The notes under the pieces are model-generated. The model had not been told where the DNA came from. It searched no databases and worked only from the letters and a program-made list of their open reading frames with translations. A program made the position numbers and the translations under genes. From the NCBI RefSeq assembly GCF_905163445.1, contig NC_053181.1, positions 4,030,001-4,094,000 on the forward strand: a stretch of 64,000 nucleotides of DNA, read 5' to 3'. The stretch comes from Pararge aegeria. Lineage: Eukaryota > Arthropoda > Insecta > Lepidoptera > Nymphalidae. This document shows, one piece after another, positions 31,061 through 43,400 of this stretch; the stretch's first letter is position 1, and every line of letters starts with the position of its first letter.

Positions 31061-33040
31061 ACTTTAACCTAATGTAATTAATACATTAACTTTAATTGGA
31101 TATTAACCTAAGTTAATGGATGTTTTTCTCGTTTTACGTCACCAAATAAGTGGGATTGAATTTTACGGAACATTTCAATATTTTTCATGAGAAATAATAT
31201 TTACCTCAACATTTGGAACCTGAGAAGTTAGAACGTTGCCCAACCTGAATTAAGATCCCACGTTTCTTACAATTTTTTCATGAAAGTATTTAATTATCTC
31301 AACAATTTGACACTCAAAAATGTGATATCGACTGAACCTGCATATAGATCATATGATTCTTATTTCCTTATGGGATGTATAGAAACACGCACATAAAATG
31401 GGTTTACCTACTAAAAAATGTGAATAAACTGGAACATAAATAAGTTTATATATCTATTATACTTAGGTTCTTGAAACCTAATCCTAGTTCAGGTCATATG
31501 AAAATAATATTGTATTATATAATTGCACTTCGGATTTAATATTATATTATATTCTGTGCTACAGTTATCAACACACTACGTTAACGTAGGCAGCTTCTCG
31601 CTACGTCTAAGTAGCAAGGCATTATGCAAATTAAATATTGATTGCTTTATGGTTAAGTTATTATTAGGTAGCCCATTAGCTATTTATGGAAATAAATAAT
31701 TGTACCTAATTTATAGCTTATAAATAATAAAATAATCCATAATCGACGAAAACAGTTTGTATAACGCTGTTTGTTTTGAGAAGTCGGTAAAACCTGCTAC
31801 AACGCATATAATTTTAACCAAATTCCAAAAAAGGGAGTATTCCATTAAAATTTTCATATATGAATGTACTCAAGCCGATTTCTTAGACATTTCTTTATGT
31901 AAATAAGTGCTACTATATAATCAATTTGAAGGCTGTCATGTTGGGTCTACCACTGGTTTGGAAAGTATATAGGTGCTTCCGAAAATAAGCCGGCGAAAAA
32001 CTCAGCAGTTTAAAGTTTAACAGTATTCTACGATCATTTTAAAGTTTAACAATATGTTTTCTTTCTCGTCAGAGATGAAGGCGGAGCGGGCTTCTTCCAA
32101 GCAAAGTTGTCATTATAATAAGAAAGAGAACACATAGAGGACTGGCGTCTCCACGTTGCTCCAGAGTTTCCAATTGGCTGTTAAGTTTAGGATTATCAAC
32201 TCAACCTGCCCGAGTTTAGATACGATCATTTGGAAACCTTGTAATAAACTCAACTGTCTTATATATCAAAGACCTTAAAGACTATAAAAGGTATGTGACT
32301 AGCGGGCAAGCATGAGAAACGCTTAAAAATATTAATGATTGGTACTTAAGCTGTGCCCTGTGGTTTTACCGTCGGTGAATAGGTCTATACGCGTATTTTT
32401 TAATGCAATTAAGTTTGCAGAGTTTTGGGGCGCAGGGAAAGCTGCGGGTCGCAGTTAGTATAAATCAAATTTAGAGGAAGTTTTGCTATATCAATAGCGT
32501 GAAATTTAGCTTTTCATTAATCGCGACATGGAATTTTCCAGAGTAATCCAGGGTATTATTTTTCTCCATTCCAAATTGAAGTCAAATTAAGTGAGAAGTT
32601 TTTGGTTACTGAGTAACAAACATCCATACATCTTAAGAAACTTTAATGTTTATTATACATAGCAAGCTAGTAAACTTGTTCTTTGGTATTTAAAATTCGT
32701 TATTTCTTACAATTATTTATACCTACCTTATTTTTTTAATATACCTACATACGTTTATTTTACAGAATTTATCATTTTAAATAATTAGATAATTTGCATA
32801 ACATAACAATAATCGACTTGTTGTAGGACTAAACATTTAAGAATAAATAACGAAAAAAAATAAATGACAATGCAAAAAACAGACGTTAAATTACATTGTA
32901 GGTGTGCTAAAATAATAGGACAGTTTGAATGTATTATTCTGCTACATGTTTCCGTTATAAAGATGATGAAATTAAAATAGGACAAAATCCATATATTCCA
33001 AGAAGGCTTACTATTTTTTGTAACGTCAATTATATCTGTT
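31061..33040. other. AT-rich intron; LINE-tail fragment; no exon
   Basis: 31,940-32,060 contains a decayed 'gtctaccactggtttggaaa' LINE tail. The rest is AT-rich without a supportable feature. Confidence 0.5.
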
Positions 33041-33370
33041 GTAGGAATTCTACCAACGTTTCGAAAGGCATCTGCTACCGAGAAGAAGCTGGTAAGAAAC
33101 TCGCCAGTTGCCCTTTTTCAAGACCATTTTACAGTTTAACAATATCTTGTGAAAGATGAAAGCAGAGCGGTCTGCTTACAAGCAACCTTGTAATTATAAT
33201 GTGTCCACCTGCCAAATTACGCCAACGATGAAGGTAAAATCGTGAGGAAAGAGGGTTCTCCATAATGTTCTAGAAAGCGAGTGGAGTCCACACTGGGCCA
33301 GCGTGGTTGACGGCCTTAACCCCTTCTCATTGTGGGAGCAGTACCGTGACCTGTAGTTGGTCAATATGAT
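33040..33370 (+). repeat. LINE tail followed by SINE-B 3' half
   Basis: 33,045-33,190 is a LINE tail ('ctaccgagaagaagctggta'). 33,205-33,370 is SINE-B body ('acgatgaaggtaaaatcgtg', 'ggagtccacactgggccagc'). The two abut. Confidence 0.6.
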
Positions 33371-33607
33371 GATTACACGTATATTATTAGGATGTTATTT
33401 CCACGCGTGCACCATTGCTAGGCGAGTTGATAAAACTGTGAGAGACGACCATATTTCTTTACCCCGGGAAAAATGACTTCTGCAGATTATAATAACGTTT
33501 AATTCAGATAAAAAACCATAGCTAGAACAATAATAATTATCTTATTTACTATATTATACATAAGGCCAATAGGCCAAACCTATATATAATGAATAATTAG
33601 GAATCTC

Positions 33608-33932
33608 CTAACTAAGGTAAGTAATATAATTTATTATGCCATGGTTAATAAGAGGGCTAGAGTTTTGAGATACTTCCTTTAACATTCCTGACATCGATAA
33701 ACATCCAAAAATGTCCCGCCATATACGGTAACGCGATACAATGAAACAATTCAACATATTCTTCCTCATTGCCTTTTGACCCCACGGGTATATGCCGAAC
33801 CATATACCGTAGCGAGTCACGCTGCACTTGTGGGGACTCAGCTAACGGAAGAGAAGCCATATGTACACCTACTTGAAGTTTTGATATCGACCGTACGATA
33901 CTGATTGAAAAACAACTATTGAGAAACCCCAA
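33608..33932 (-). other. overlapping open frames of unknown nature
   Basis: Two overlapping minus-strand frames (91 and 70 codons) cover this stretch. The longer contains LPLAESPQVQRDSLRYMVRH and VELFHCIALPYMAGHFWMF. It is locally less AT-rich than its surroundings. I recognise no domain, there is no clear splice context, and repeats flank it, so it may be a decayed element or chance. Confidence 0.15.
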
Positions 33933-34061
33933 TTACTGTATGCGTTTATTTGTTTGTTTGTTACCAAAGTTGTAGGTGTTATTCCCAACGATTTGGCTAA
34001 CCAACTCCTTATGCTTTAAAAGGTGATAGCCTCGGGAAAGGCTTCCGGAGTTATTATTCAT

Positions 34062-34305
34062 TGGTCGCAATGGGTAGTGACCCTGCTTTCTAAGTCCAAG
34101 GCCATGGGTTAGATCCCCACAACTTGAAACTGTTAGTGTGACATTAATGTTTTTCAGTGTCTGGATGTTTATCTGTATATAATAAGTATTTATGTTTATT
34201 ATTCATTAAATATTCATCAGTCATCTTAGTACGCATAACACGAGCTATGCTTACTTTGGGGCTAAATAGCGATGTGTGTATTGTCATAGTATATTTATTT
34301 ATATT
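34062..34305 (+). repeat. SINE-A copy
   Basis: 'gtgaccctgctttctaagtc', 'catgggttagatccccacaa' (mutated B box), 'tgtttttcagtgtctggatg' and 'cgatgtgtgtattgtcatag'. Confidence 0.8.
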
Positions 34306-34314
34306 TAATTTAAG

Positions 34315-34510
34315 CAATTAAAACACAACTTGATTCAACTGTGAAGGAAACGAGGACACCTGCATGCCTGACAGTTTCTTCACAGGTTTCTCAAAGGCGT
34401 GTGAACTCTACCAATCTGCACTAGGTGGATCGTGGTGGAATACGGCCTACACCCTTCTTATTCTTTGAGGAGACCCGTGCTCTGCAGAGGACCGGTATTA
34501 AGTTAATGAT
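34315..34510 (+). repeat. SINE-B copy (5'-truncated)
   Basis: 'caactgtgaaggaaacgagg', 'ctgcatgcctgacagtttct' and 'ggagacccgtgctctgcaga'. It lies directly after a SINE-A copy. Confidence 0.75.
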
Positions 34511-34569
34511 GATGATGACCTTTTACGCTTATGGGAAAGGGGAATAATAAAATGAGATGCTCAAAAATA

Positions 34570-34700
34570 ATTTATCATCATCATCATCAGCCTATCTCAG
34601 TCCACTGCTGGACTAAGGCCTCTTCATTTGCACGCCATCTCGGTCTATTGCTAGTTAGCTGCACCCAGTTCTTCTCTACTGCCTTTACAATATCAAAAAA
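34570..34700 (-). repeat. dispersed repeat (ATC microsatellite plus 'ccactgctggac')
   Basis: An (ATC)n run followed by 'agcctatctcagtccactgc', as at 17,890. It is usually found near RTE LINE tails. Confidence 0.5.
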
Positions 34701-34714
34701 TAATTACCCAGTAA

Positions 34715-35160
34715 TATTTAGAGGTTATGGCGCTGAAACGTGGACGCTTATGAATGTTGTGATCCACAAATTTATGGTCACTCCACGAGCTATGGAGAGG
34801 GCTGTATACAGGGCTGTTGGGAGTATCCCTAAATGATAGAATTTGAAAATGGGAGATCCACGGGAGAACCAAAGTCACTGACATAGCCCAAACTACGAGG
34901 TTGAAATGGCAATGCCCCATTTCATTGCTTGTCGTCGGTGCGATGGCCGTTGGATCATAGTTCTAGAGTGAAGGTCACGAACAAACAAGCGTAGTATGGG
35001 ACGCTCACCAGTACGATGGACCGACGACATAAAGAGAGTGGCGGGGAGTCGGTGGAGGAGGAAGGCTGAAGACTGGGAGTGGTGGCGCTTCTTGGAAAAG
35101 GCCTATGTTCAGCAGTGCTAACGTAACGTTGGCAGGCTAAAATGATGATGATGATGATGA
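34715..35160 (+). pseudogene. RTE-clade LINE reverse-transcriptase tail, degenerate
   Basis: Translated pieces in shifting frames give YGAETWTL, HKFMVTPRAMERAVYR, a stop, 'RTKVTDIAQ', 'LKWQWAG', 'RSPVRWTDDIKRVAGSRW' and 'EKAYVQQC', in the order of RTE-type LINE C-termini, ending in a (GAT)n tail. Stops and frameshifts make it non-functional. Confidence 0.75.
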
Positions 35161-35321
35161 TTTAGCGGTGTCCCTGCCTATTTACTCTTTTATTATGACT
35201 TAAGCAGCTCTTAAATATTTTTGTTTGTTTTTGCGTATCTCGGCGACAAATTAAATCCGTACCTAACTGGTTTGTTAGTAACCGTCTATGGTTGTGTAAA
35301 TTTGGCCTCATGCCTACATGC

Positions 35322-35380
35322 GATAATGTAGTTGACAGATTAACGCGCTTCCCAATCGTTAATCTGTCAACTACATTATC
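35322..35380. repeat. perfect 24-bp inverted repeat, 11-nt loop
   Basis: Arms 35,322-35,345 and 35,357-35,380 are exact reverse complements (GATAATGTAGTTGACAG...). A second perfect hairpin follows 16 bases later. Confidence 0.95.
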
Positions 35381-35396
35381 AATAATATAGTATCAA

Positions 35397-35426
35397 GACA
35401 AAATAACTGGGCATAGTTATTTTGTC
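35397..35426. repeat. perfect 12-bp inverted repeat, 6-nt loop
   Basis: GACAAAATAACT, loop GGGCAT, AGTTATTTTGTC. Confidence 0.95.
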
Positions 35427-36164
35427 AGGAGTTCCCAAATCCACGGTCTTATGCCGCTTACATCCGCTTGATTTCTGCGACTCTTTTGGTGTCATCTGTC
35501 TTATTGATGGGGGCCACGCTGCGTTTACCGATCTGGGATTGCCTTTCCTTTAAATTTCCACCACCGTGGGAACCCTGCGTCAGTCGGTTCGAGCAATGGG
35601 TTTATTTGATCACGTAGAAGTACCTACTCCAAGCATATCCCTCTACATAGCCCACTGAGTGAGCTTTCTTATCAAGAAGTAACTGACCATATTAAGTCAA
35701 AATTCTGTCACAGTGGATACAAATATTAATATCTAATGACCTCCAAAATTAGGTCAATATATACATACCCGCGTTTGAGTAAAGCGCTGGGTCTTAGCTC
35801 TTTAATGTCTCTAGCTTAAAGAGTACATTGGCGAAACACTACTAAAGTGGAGTCAGGTACACGGTTTCTATATGTTCTTAATTCTGTGGTGGTCTTACAG
35901 ACTTTAACTGTTATTGCACAATGTTTTGCAACCCGGTGATCCGTTTCGTTATTTAATCCAACGTAACTCACGTATGTGTTTAAAGGAATGCCATTAGTTA
36001 TGGAAACCGGTTTTTGAACATGAAAAAACGGGTATTTAAAAAAATCCTATAAATATTCATTAAAAGACCTACGCACGTGCCTCGAAATAAACGTGTAAGT
36101 AAATCCAAAGTTTTTACTGTCATTTTCAAAAAAATACCTATAGCATGAACTTCACTACTAGTGG

Positions 36165-36500
36165 CCCATTGCCGGCTCACGATTGACACGTGTCTCCTCT
36201 TAGAATAAGAAGGGTTAAGAACTTTGGTCCACCACGCTGGCCAAGTGCGAGTGGTAGACTACAAACGCCTTTGAGAATTTGGTATCCATAATTCTCAAAG
36301 GCGTTTGGATTAGTTTGGCTCTCAGGCATGTAGGTTTCCTCACGACGTATAGTGAAACTAACTTATTTTCTTTATGAATCCTATCCATTGTTTCTGTACA
36401 TAGCATCCTCATCAACCCACTACCGGTCCACTACAGGGCATAGGTCTCCTAGAATGGGATTGGTTTCGGCCGTATTTCAACAACCTGGTTAAGTACGGAC
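36165..36500 (-). repeat. two adjoining partial SINE-B copies
   Basis: 36,170-36,350 carries 'ccaccacgctggccaagtgc' and 'ctcaggcatgtaggtttcct'. 36,405-36,500 starts again with 'cactacagggcataggtctc'. The first copy contains an inverted duplication (36,263-36,306). Confidence 0.65.
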
Positions 36501-36597
36501 ATTGTAGAACTCTCAGATTAACAATTTGCAAACGCTGGCTAAACTGTATGAGACTTGTAGATCGAAATAATGTACCTACTATAGTATTGTACATCTT

Positions 36598-36866
36598 AAA
36601 AATAAATAAATAAATAAATAAATATATTACGACAATACACACATCGCCATCTAGCCCCAAAGTCAGCATAGCTTGTGTTATGGGTACTAAGATGACTGAT
36701 GAATAATTTTATGAATATATACATAAATACTTATAATATATAGATAAAAACCCAGACACTGAAAAACATTTATGTTCATCACACAAACATTGTCCAGTTG
36801 TGGGAATCGAACCCACGGCCTTGGCTCAGAAAGCAGGGACGCTGCCCACTGCGCCAATCGGCCGCC
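36598..36866 (-). repeat. SINE-A copy
   Basis: Begins with the (AAAT)n tail, then 'acacatcgccatctagcccc' and 'tgtgggaatcgaacccacgg' (B box complement), and ends 'cactgcgccaatcggccgcc'. Well preserved. Confidence 0.88.
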
Positions 36867-37149
36867 AAATAAAAAGGTCTACAATAAAGTCCGCGCTGGT
36901 ATATCTTTATATCCAAAGCGTAAACATTTTTATCTTTTGCATTTCGCAAAAGAATTGAGTTATTTACAAAGCTATTTTAAGCAATACAGTATTAATCCTA
37001 ATTCAATTAAATACAAAATTTACGTTGTTCATGTTAATTTCATGTAAATCAAAAACGCCCTTATCATTAAAATGAATCAATCAGAGATGATAGAGGCGGG
37101 TGCGCGCGTCATTTAATCTCCCGAAAAAAAAATCTAATTACATACGGCG

Positions 37150-37390
37150 GGCCGCTTTTTTATTTTTTCGTTCCACTACAAGTTAGTGGTAAGTGATGAT
37201 GCAGTCTAAGTTGGTAGCGACCTAACCTGTTAGGGAGTATGAGAACAATACCCCATAATCGGTTACTACACGACATCGCACTGGAACACTAAATCGCTTA
37301 GCGGCACGTCTTGTCATAGGGTAATAACAAGCCTCGGCCATAGCCTCCAACCAGACCAGACCAGAGAAAATTTAGAAATGATAAATTCCC
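37150..37390 (-). repeat. dispersed repeat (cgcttagcggcacg family)
   Basis: 'cactacaagttagtggtaag', 'ggtagcgacctaacctgtta', 'aaatcgcttagcggcacgtc' and 'ccaaccagaccagacc'. Related copies: 42,240-42,435, 51,730-52,015, 53,510-53,620, 47,830-47,905 and the split copy around 38.9 kb. Confidence 0.7.
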
Positions 37391-38815
37391 AAATTGCCAA
37401 ATTTTAAAACATAAATTAAAAAAATATATATAAGTACCTAAATCCATATGCGATAAGTAGGTATTCTGTACTATTTGAATTATAAATTACACAGTTAAAT
37501 ACTATAATCAATTTGGTTTTTGTACTCACTGATAAAAATAATGTGATAGCACGCAAGACATTCTTTATACCTACGTTTCATAACTAGGTAGATACGCCAC
37601 GGGAAGTATCAATGAAGATTATTGACGGTCATTTGGTATCTTTCGAGAAGCATGGCTATATTATACCGTCAACAACTTAATTTATTCAGCCGATTACATA
37701 ACCTTTAAGGTTAGGACAGAGCTCTATATTAAAAATTATTATTAAATGAATGTTTCATTTAGTTGCGTAATAAACTGTTATTTAGTTAATCTGTGGTTTC
37801 TTTAACTGTTATATCTACGAAGCACCGATAGGACATTTAAACCTGTTAATCCAGTTTTGAACGAATAACGACCCACAGCTGGGCAAAGGGCTCGGCTCTG
37901 GCAGGAGAGTTTTTGAGCCCCGCTACGCTACTCCAACTCGGATAGTGGGCTATAACAATTATTATTTTCTCAGATAAAGAAGCTACACAGTAGAGTATGT
38001 TAAACTGTTTTGTTTTATTCATATTTTTTTATTGAAGTTGACATATAAATTTGTATCTTTTAATTAAGTATGTATGTATAGAATAATAAATAAGATTTAA
38101 ATATTAGTTTTAACATAACGTTTAACATTAAATATTCTAAAATTCAATTAATTTTAACAATATTTGAGACTAATGAGCTAAAATAATTGATAATAAAACA
38201 ATTCAACTGTTAAACTTGATTACACAAAATTCTACTTTTCTAAATATAGATGGTAGAAATCGACATAAATTTTATTAATGAATTCTAAATATTGTGCACA
38301 ATCGTTTACCATAATCTACCAACTCTACCTTGATTGTAGGCAAGCATGTCATTGATATCGGCAAAGTTACGCCTTCTTTTAACAGTTTTCTTTTGAAGTG
38401 AAACTTCTATAGAATCGTTGTGATTTCAAACCGGATGCAACGGAAAAAACGACAGGTAAGAGACACAGATACAAAAATGTGTAGGATGAAGCCGGCAAAG
38501 AATGAGACAGAAATACATACTATTTTATCTGTTTTTTTACTATTTAAGTTACCGAGGAAACCGAATAATATCTCGATAAAGAAACAAACACATAAATGTA
38601 TAGGACAGAGTGAGATAGACAACATTATACATTGTTTAGTTACCATGGAAACTAAACAATAAACCTTACATTTATCCCAATAGTTCTAATTCTCTACATC
38701 CATCTCAATCTGTCGTCACCCAAAAAGCATGTTGATTGATTGCTGGTTAGGTTAGGGCGTGAAGGAAGGACCAACAAACAAACACCCTTTAACATTTATA
38801 ATATGATTATTCAGG
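37391..38815. other. no gene seen; AT-rich with a small repeat
   Basis: 37,865-37,955 has 'ggcaaagggctcggctctgg', a dispersed-repeat fragment. 38,440-38,660 has a symmetric-looking purine-rich stretch open on both strands ('gttaccatggaaactaaaca'), probably a repeat. No exon is supported. Confidence 0.45.
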
Positions 38816-38819
38816 ATAA

Positions 38820-39345
38820 GCTAGCCCTCGAGGGAGGAAGTGAAAATGCAGTGTAAGATGGTAGTGGCCTAACGTTTTAGGGGTAAGACAGGTACATTTT
38901 AGTGATAGGACAGCCGATTGGCGCAGTGGTCAACAAACCTGCTTTCTGAGTCGTGCCAGTCGAGGCAAGGTCGTGGGTTCGATTCCCAAAACTGGAAAAT
39001 GTTTGTGTGATGAACATTAATATTTTTTTAGTGTATGGGTGTTTATCTGTATATTATAAGTATTTATGAACATTATGTATGCAAAATATTCAGTGATCTT
39101 AGTACCCATAACACAAGCTTCGCTTACTTTGGGGCTGGATGGCGATGTGTGTAATGTCGTAGTATATTTGTTTATTTATTTATTATTTTTATTAAATCCC
39201 TACCCTTAAACGAGTTTTAAGCGGCATCGTGCTGAAACGCTTAATCGCTTGAATTTGTCCTTGTCGGTACGATTGAATTCTTCCAACAGACGAGATCAGA
39301 GAAAATATATTATCAATTCCCAAATTGTCCCTTGAAAACCTGAAA
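38820..39345 (+). repeat. SINE-A nested in an older dispersed repeat
   Basis: 38,911-39,185 is a full SINE-A ('gccgattggcgcagtggtca' to the ATTT tail). It splits a 'cgcttagcggcacg'-type repeat, of which 38,825-38,905 and 39,190-39,345 are the two sides ('ggtagtggcctaacgtttta' / 'ctgaaacgcttaatcgcttg'). Confidence 0.75.
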
Positions 39346-39547
39346 ACATACACTGAAGACCTCAGCGCTCTTTATTGCACTAGCGACTTTTTTTTAAGGA
39401 AATGAAAGAAGTGGATATTTCTAAAAATAAAATTATTTCCGTACAAAAACAGATTTAACAAGATTAAAGGTTTTCACTACGTACGTCTATTACCTAATTA
39501 CGAAGGCTGTCATGCAGAACATTTAACTAATTTACCAAATTACTTAC

Positions 39548-39595
39548 AGGTAAACGGCCATTAGACTGAGCGTCCCAAGCCTCTTCGGCCGCCAT
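39548..39595 (-). CDS. Rab32: Rab32 candidate alternative first exon (16 aa)
   Basis: The ATG at 39,595 (aaATGG) opens 16 codons, MAAEEAWDAQSNGRLP, ending at a consensus phase-0 donor (CCT/gtaagt) that fits the acceptor of core exon 1 at 4,797. A Met-Ala-rich, acidic start of this length gives a Rab of ordinary size (~220 residues), so this could be the canonical short isoform. The exon lies 34.8 kb upstream of the core. It is too short for composition to help; support is the donor match, phase, start context and plausible peptide. Confidence 0.6.
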
Positions 39596-39599
39596 TTCC

Positions 39600-41016
39600 A
39601 GTAGGTACACAAAGTTCACTTACACTTTACACTTATAAGGTTTATCACTAGGTACCTATTTGATTATAAAAATAGTTTGTTCAATTTATTATTAATTATT
39701 TAATAGAATTATATCACTAGTGACATAATGTTATATTGTTATTTTACATCACTTAAAACCAGTGACCGGAGTAGATAGTGCACTAATTAACGATAGTAAA
39801 TTTTAGATATAATAGCACACTCTACTTAACCCTTTTTCGTTTCGTATCGGGAACAGTATTTTCACGCTCCTATCAACAGCAGTTCCAATAAAACAAAGCT
39901 TAAACCAAATAGCTTAAAATTTATTTATTACTTTACCTATTATATAAATATTTAATTTACCTATTATATAATAATTTTAATTCGATTCCATTTATCCCTT
40001 TTTTCAAGTTTCAAATTTATGAATTCCACTCAAATTTAATGACATATCCATTTCATGAAATTCCGGAAAATTGCGCTACCTATTCCGATCACGGCTGATA
40101 ACATTTAACTGTCAACTAAATATTTTATTGGTGAATACACAAGTGAAGGAAGAACAAGGCTCCTCTTTTAATAAAATACTTATCATCAATATTTTATAAG
40201 AGTCTCCTAAATTGTAAACCCTCAAACTTGACATTACATTTACACATATGTGTGGGAATGTACACGTGTGTGTCAATTATTGTTTTAATATTATCTTGGA
40301 TCTTGTAATATTAAAACAGAAATCTTTTATCTTTTTCTATCGTAAAACGTGACCTTGAACTTAAATGCAAACACAGCTGATGGTTAACATCGCGTATTCT
40401 TTTAGGAAAATTGTGTAAAGTTTTTCATCTAAAGAGACCAGGAAAAAGTTGTAGAAAAAGTCTTAATATCATCTAAATACTTACCGTAATCATACCTACA
40501 TACTGTATACATAGCCTATATACAGTAACCTTAGTAAGTATTTTACCTTATAGAAAGCTATTAAAATAGTTTTATTTATCTACATTATAATCTTATTAAT
40601 ATGATGATAATTCAAATCAGATTTGTAAAAATACTATAACTAGTACTAGTGTTGTAATACTAATACTAATGTTGTAAAAATTGGGTAGTTAAGTACTGTT
40701 TCGATGGCCAGAGAAGTGAGAACAAATAGTAAATAGTACTACTTGGTTATAAATTACTACTGTACATGAAATCTGAGTGTTACGTACTTTTCTAATAAAA
40801 ACTTCCGATCCATATGATAAATTTGTCATTTTGTATTGAAGGCAAAGTAGATAATAATATTAAGATCCATCAGAGGTTCATCAATTAGAACTATAAATAC
40901 AGTCAAATTTATAAAAAATAGACTGTCAATTTTAGTTAGGGATTTGTGTGAATCTGAATTATAACCAAAATTCATTATAATTACCGCGATTTTAATCTTC
41001 ATTATCTACTGGCATG
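39600..41016. other. upstream of the 16-aa exon; AT-rich, nothing recognised
   Basis: May contain the promoter of the short first exon; no core motif stands out. No repeat family identified. Confidence 0.4.
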
Positions 41017-41839
41017 CAGTGGCGTGCACTGGGTTTCTTACCAGCTTATGCATACAGCTGAAAATGCAAAAATCCTCCTCTTATACGGGCTATATATCAA
41101 TTTTAGGGCAGGCAGTGCTTTTGTGCATGTATTACGTGCACGCCACTGCTTTCGTGGTAAACGTAGGTAGTCCAGTTTTTTTCCAGTTTTCCGGAAAGCT
41201 CTTTTAATTTTTCTTTCCATAAGGGGTAGTCTCCAATTTAATGGTCAGTTCTCTTTAATAAGAATTAAAAAAAAGAACTAGCTAGATCGGTGCGTTCTTA
41301 TGAAATGCGCTTATGGACAGTGTTAATTTTCATTAATATCTAATAGATATGTTTGTTAAAAAAATATTAAACAAAACAGTCAACTGTATTCATTCGTTTC
41401 GGTGTGTTTAGAATTTGTTGAACTTTAATCTCTACTCTTATTGAGTTGAATGCCCCTTGGCTACACCCGTATGCCGTTACGTTTATCTGTCAAATTTATA
41501 TGGTGTTACACTCAAAAATCATGATGGCCATGCTAAGTGAAAGACCATCGCCAGAGAAACACTTCGCAGGATATGCAAGGAACGCATCCTACAAAGTTCC
41601 GCCATGTATCCATCAACCTGAGCCGTTAAGCCTCATGCGCCTAAACACCAGCAAGCACGCCTTTTAGACCGAAGAACAACAATACAACGTAGAAGCCACC
41701 GTACGCACAACACGTACAAGCACAAACGCACTGCATACCCAAATTTTTTAATATAGCTCGTATTGGAGGGGATTTTTTCCATTTTACGAATACCCTGCTT
41801 TATGCATACCCTGGTCAAAAAAACCTGTGCATGCCACTG
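41017..41839. mobile_element. putative non-autonomous element with CAGTGGC ends
   Basis: The left end is CAGTGGCGTGCACTGGG. The right end, in reverse, is CAGTGGCATGCACAGG. An inner copy of the terminal motif (GTGCACGCCACTG) lies at 41,136-41,148, so 41,017-41,148 alone is also a perfect 13-bp-ended fold-back. The same motif bounds the loop at 6,907-7,057 and occurs alone at 50,845 and 63,513. No transposase is seen; several 60-80-codon frames are shadows. Confidence 0.5.
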
Positions 41840-42239
41840 CATATAACATATATATTTATTTTTTAAGTTCACCACTGCACTTTTTACAACATTAGCAACG
41901 TACTATAAATTACGCGTTGTTTTATGTTATTTTTAATATAAATCACGTAAAATCTATAGCAGGTATAGTAAGTTTTATATATTTATATTCACCAATAAAA
42001 TCAGTTTAGTCAACAGTAAGTAGACATACCTATCTACGTATGTCTATTTCCCCTCGTATATTTAGAATAACTAATGATAGGGCAGGTAATCGGTTTATTT
42101 TCATTTTATCAGATGAGCCTTATCAGAATGCCGCGCTGTGATAAGAGTCACGCATTTCTTTATTTCATATTGTATTCCATACTATATCTTATAGAACACA
42201 GCTTTGGTAATACCAAATGAGTAGGTATGCAATTTCTTT

Positions 42240-42660
42240 ATTTTATTCCACTACAAGTTAGCCCTTGACTGCAAACTCACCTGGTGATGATGCAGTTAGG
42301 GATGATGGTACCTAGTCATACCCCTAATAGGTTTCTACGCGACATTGCACCGGAACACTAAGTCGCTTAGCGGCAGGTCTTTGTCAGTAGGGTGGTAACT
42401 AGCCACGACCAAAGCGTCCCACCAGACGAGATTCAGTTTGAACAGTTTTTTTTTAAATTATATGTTTTAATTAATTCCATTACGAAGAGCTCTCATCAGG
42501 CATGCAGGTTCCCTCACGATGTTTTCATTCACCAAATTGTTAAAGCATGTGATATTTAATTTCTTAAATTAAAAACGTACATAACTCCGAAAATGTTAAA
42601 CGAGCGTGCACCCCTTAAAAGGAAGCCGTAGCCTTAACCACTAGGCTATCACTGCTATAT
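42240..42660 (-). repeat. dispersed repeat followed by SINE-B fragment
   Basis: 42,240-42,435 belongs to the 'cgcttagcggcag' family ('taagtcgcttagcggcaggt'). 42,485-42,655 is minus-strand SINE-B ('caggcatgcaggttccctca'). Confidence 0.7.
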
Positions 42661-43089
42661 GAAATATACAACGTTTAACGGAATAACGAAATAATGTTGA
42701 AGGATGCATAAGTTTATTTCAGAAGGAATCACCCTGTAAGAATATTAAATCAAAAGAACCATATTTAAATTTCCATACAAACTAATTCAAAACATTCTAA
42801 GTGTTTATGACAACCCTATTGAAGAAAAAAGACGGTCATGCGAATATTACCTACGCTATTCGACGCGTACCTAATAAAGTGACAGTGTAGTGAGTCACAT
42901 GATTTTAATTTTGCATGTGATATAAGGGCTGTATCTGATTCCTTTTAGTAAAAACTATGGCATTGGTTTACTCAAAAACTATTAGGTTTTCGTATTCCCA
43001 AATAAGTCTCAGAGATAGTACATAATGTACCTCTAAAGCCTGTGGAGTATTAACTCTTTGAATGGCGGTTAGATAACCAATAATAAGTT

Positions 43090-43400
43090 GTCGAAGCGGA
43101 ATAGCCCAGTGGGTTGGACTTTGACTTCACTTTCGGGGAGCGAAGTTTGAATCCCAGCACCTCCAATTTTTCTAAGTTGTATATACGTTTTAAACAATTA
43201 AAATATCACTAGCTTCAACGGTGAAGGATCGTGAGAAAACCTGCATGACTGAGAGTTCTTCATTATGTTCTTAAATGTGTGTGTGGAGTCCACCAATCTG
43301 TACTGGGCCAGCGTAGTGGACTACGGCCTTAACCCTTTCTCATTGTGGGAGGAGACCCGTGCCCTGTAGTGGACCAGTAATGGGTTGATATTATATGGCT
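43090..43400 (+). repeat. SINE-B copy
   Basis: 'cggaatagcccagtgggttg' head, 'ttcaacggtgaaggatcgtg', 'actgggccagcgtagtggac' and 'ggaggagacccgtgccctgt'. Nearly full length. Confidence 0.85.

Noticed and set aside
38407..38662. Overlapping ~80-codon frames on both strands
   Set aside because: The stretch is a repeat-like, partly self-similar sequence; neither frame shows a domain or splice sites.
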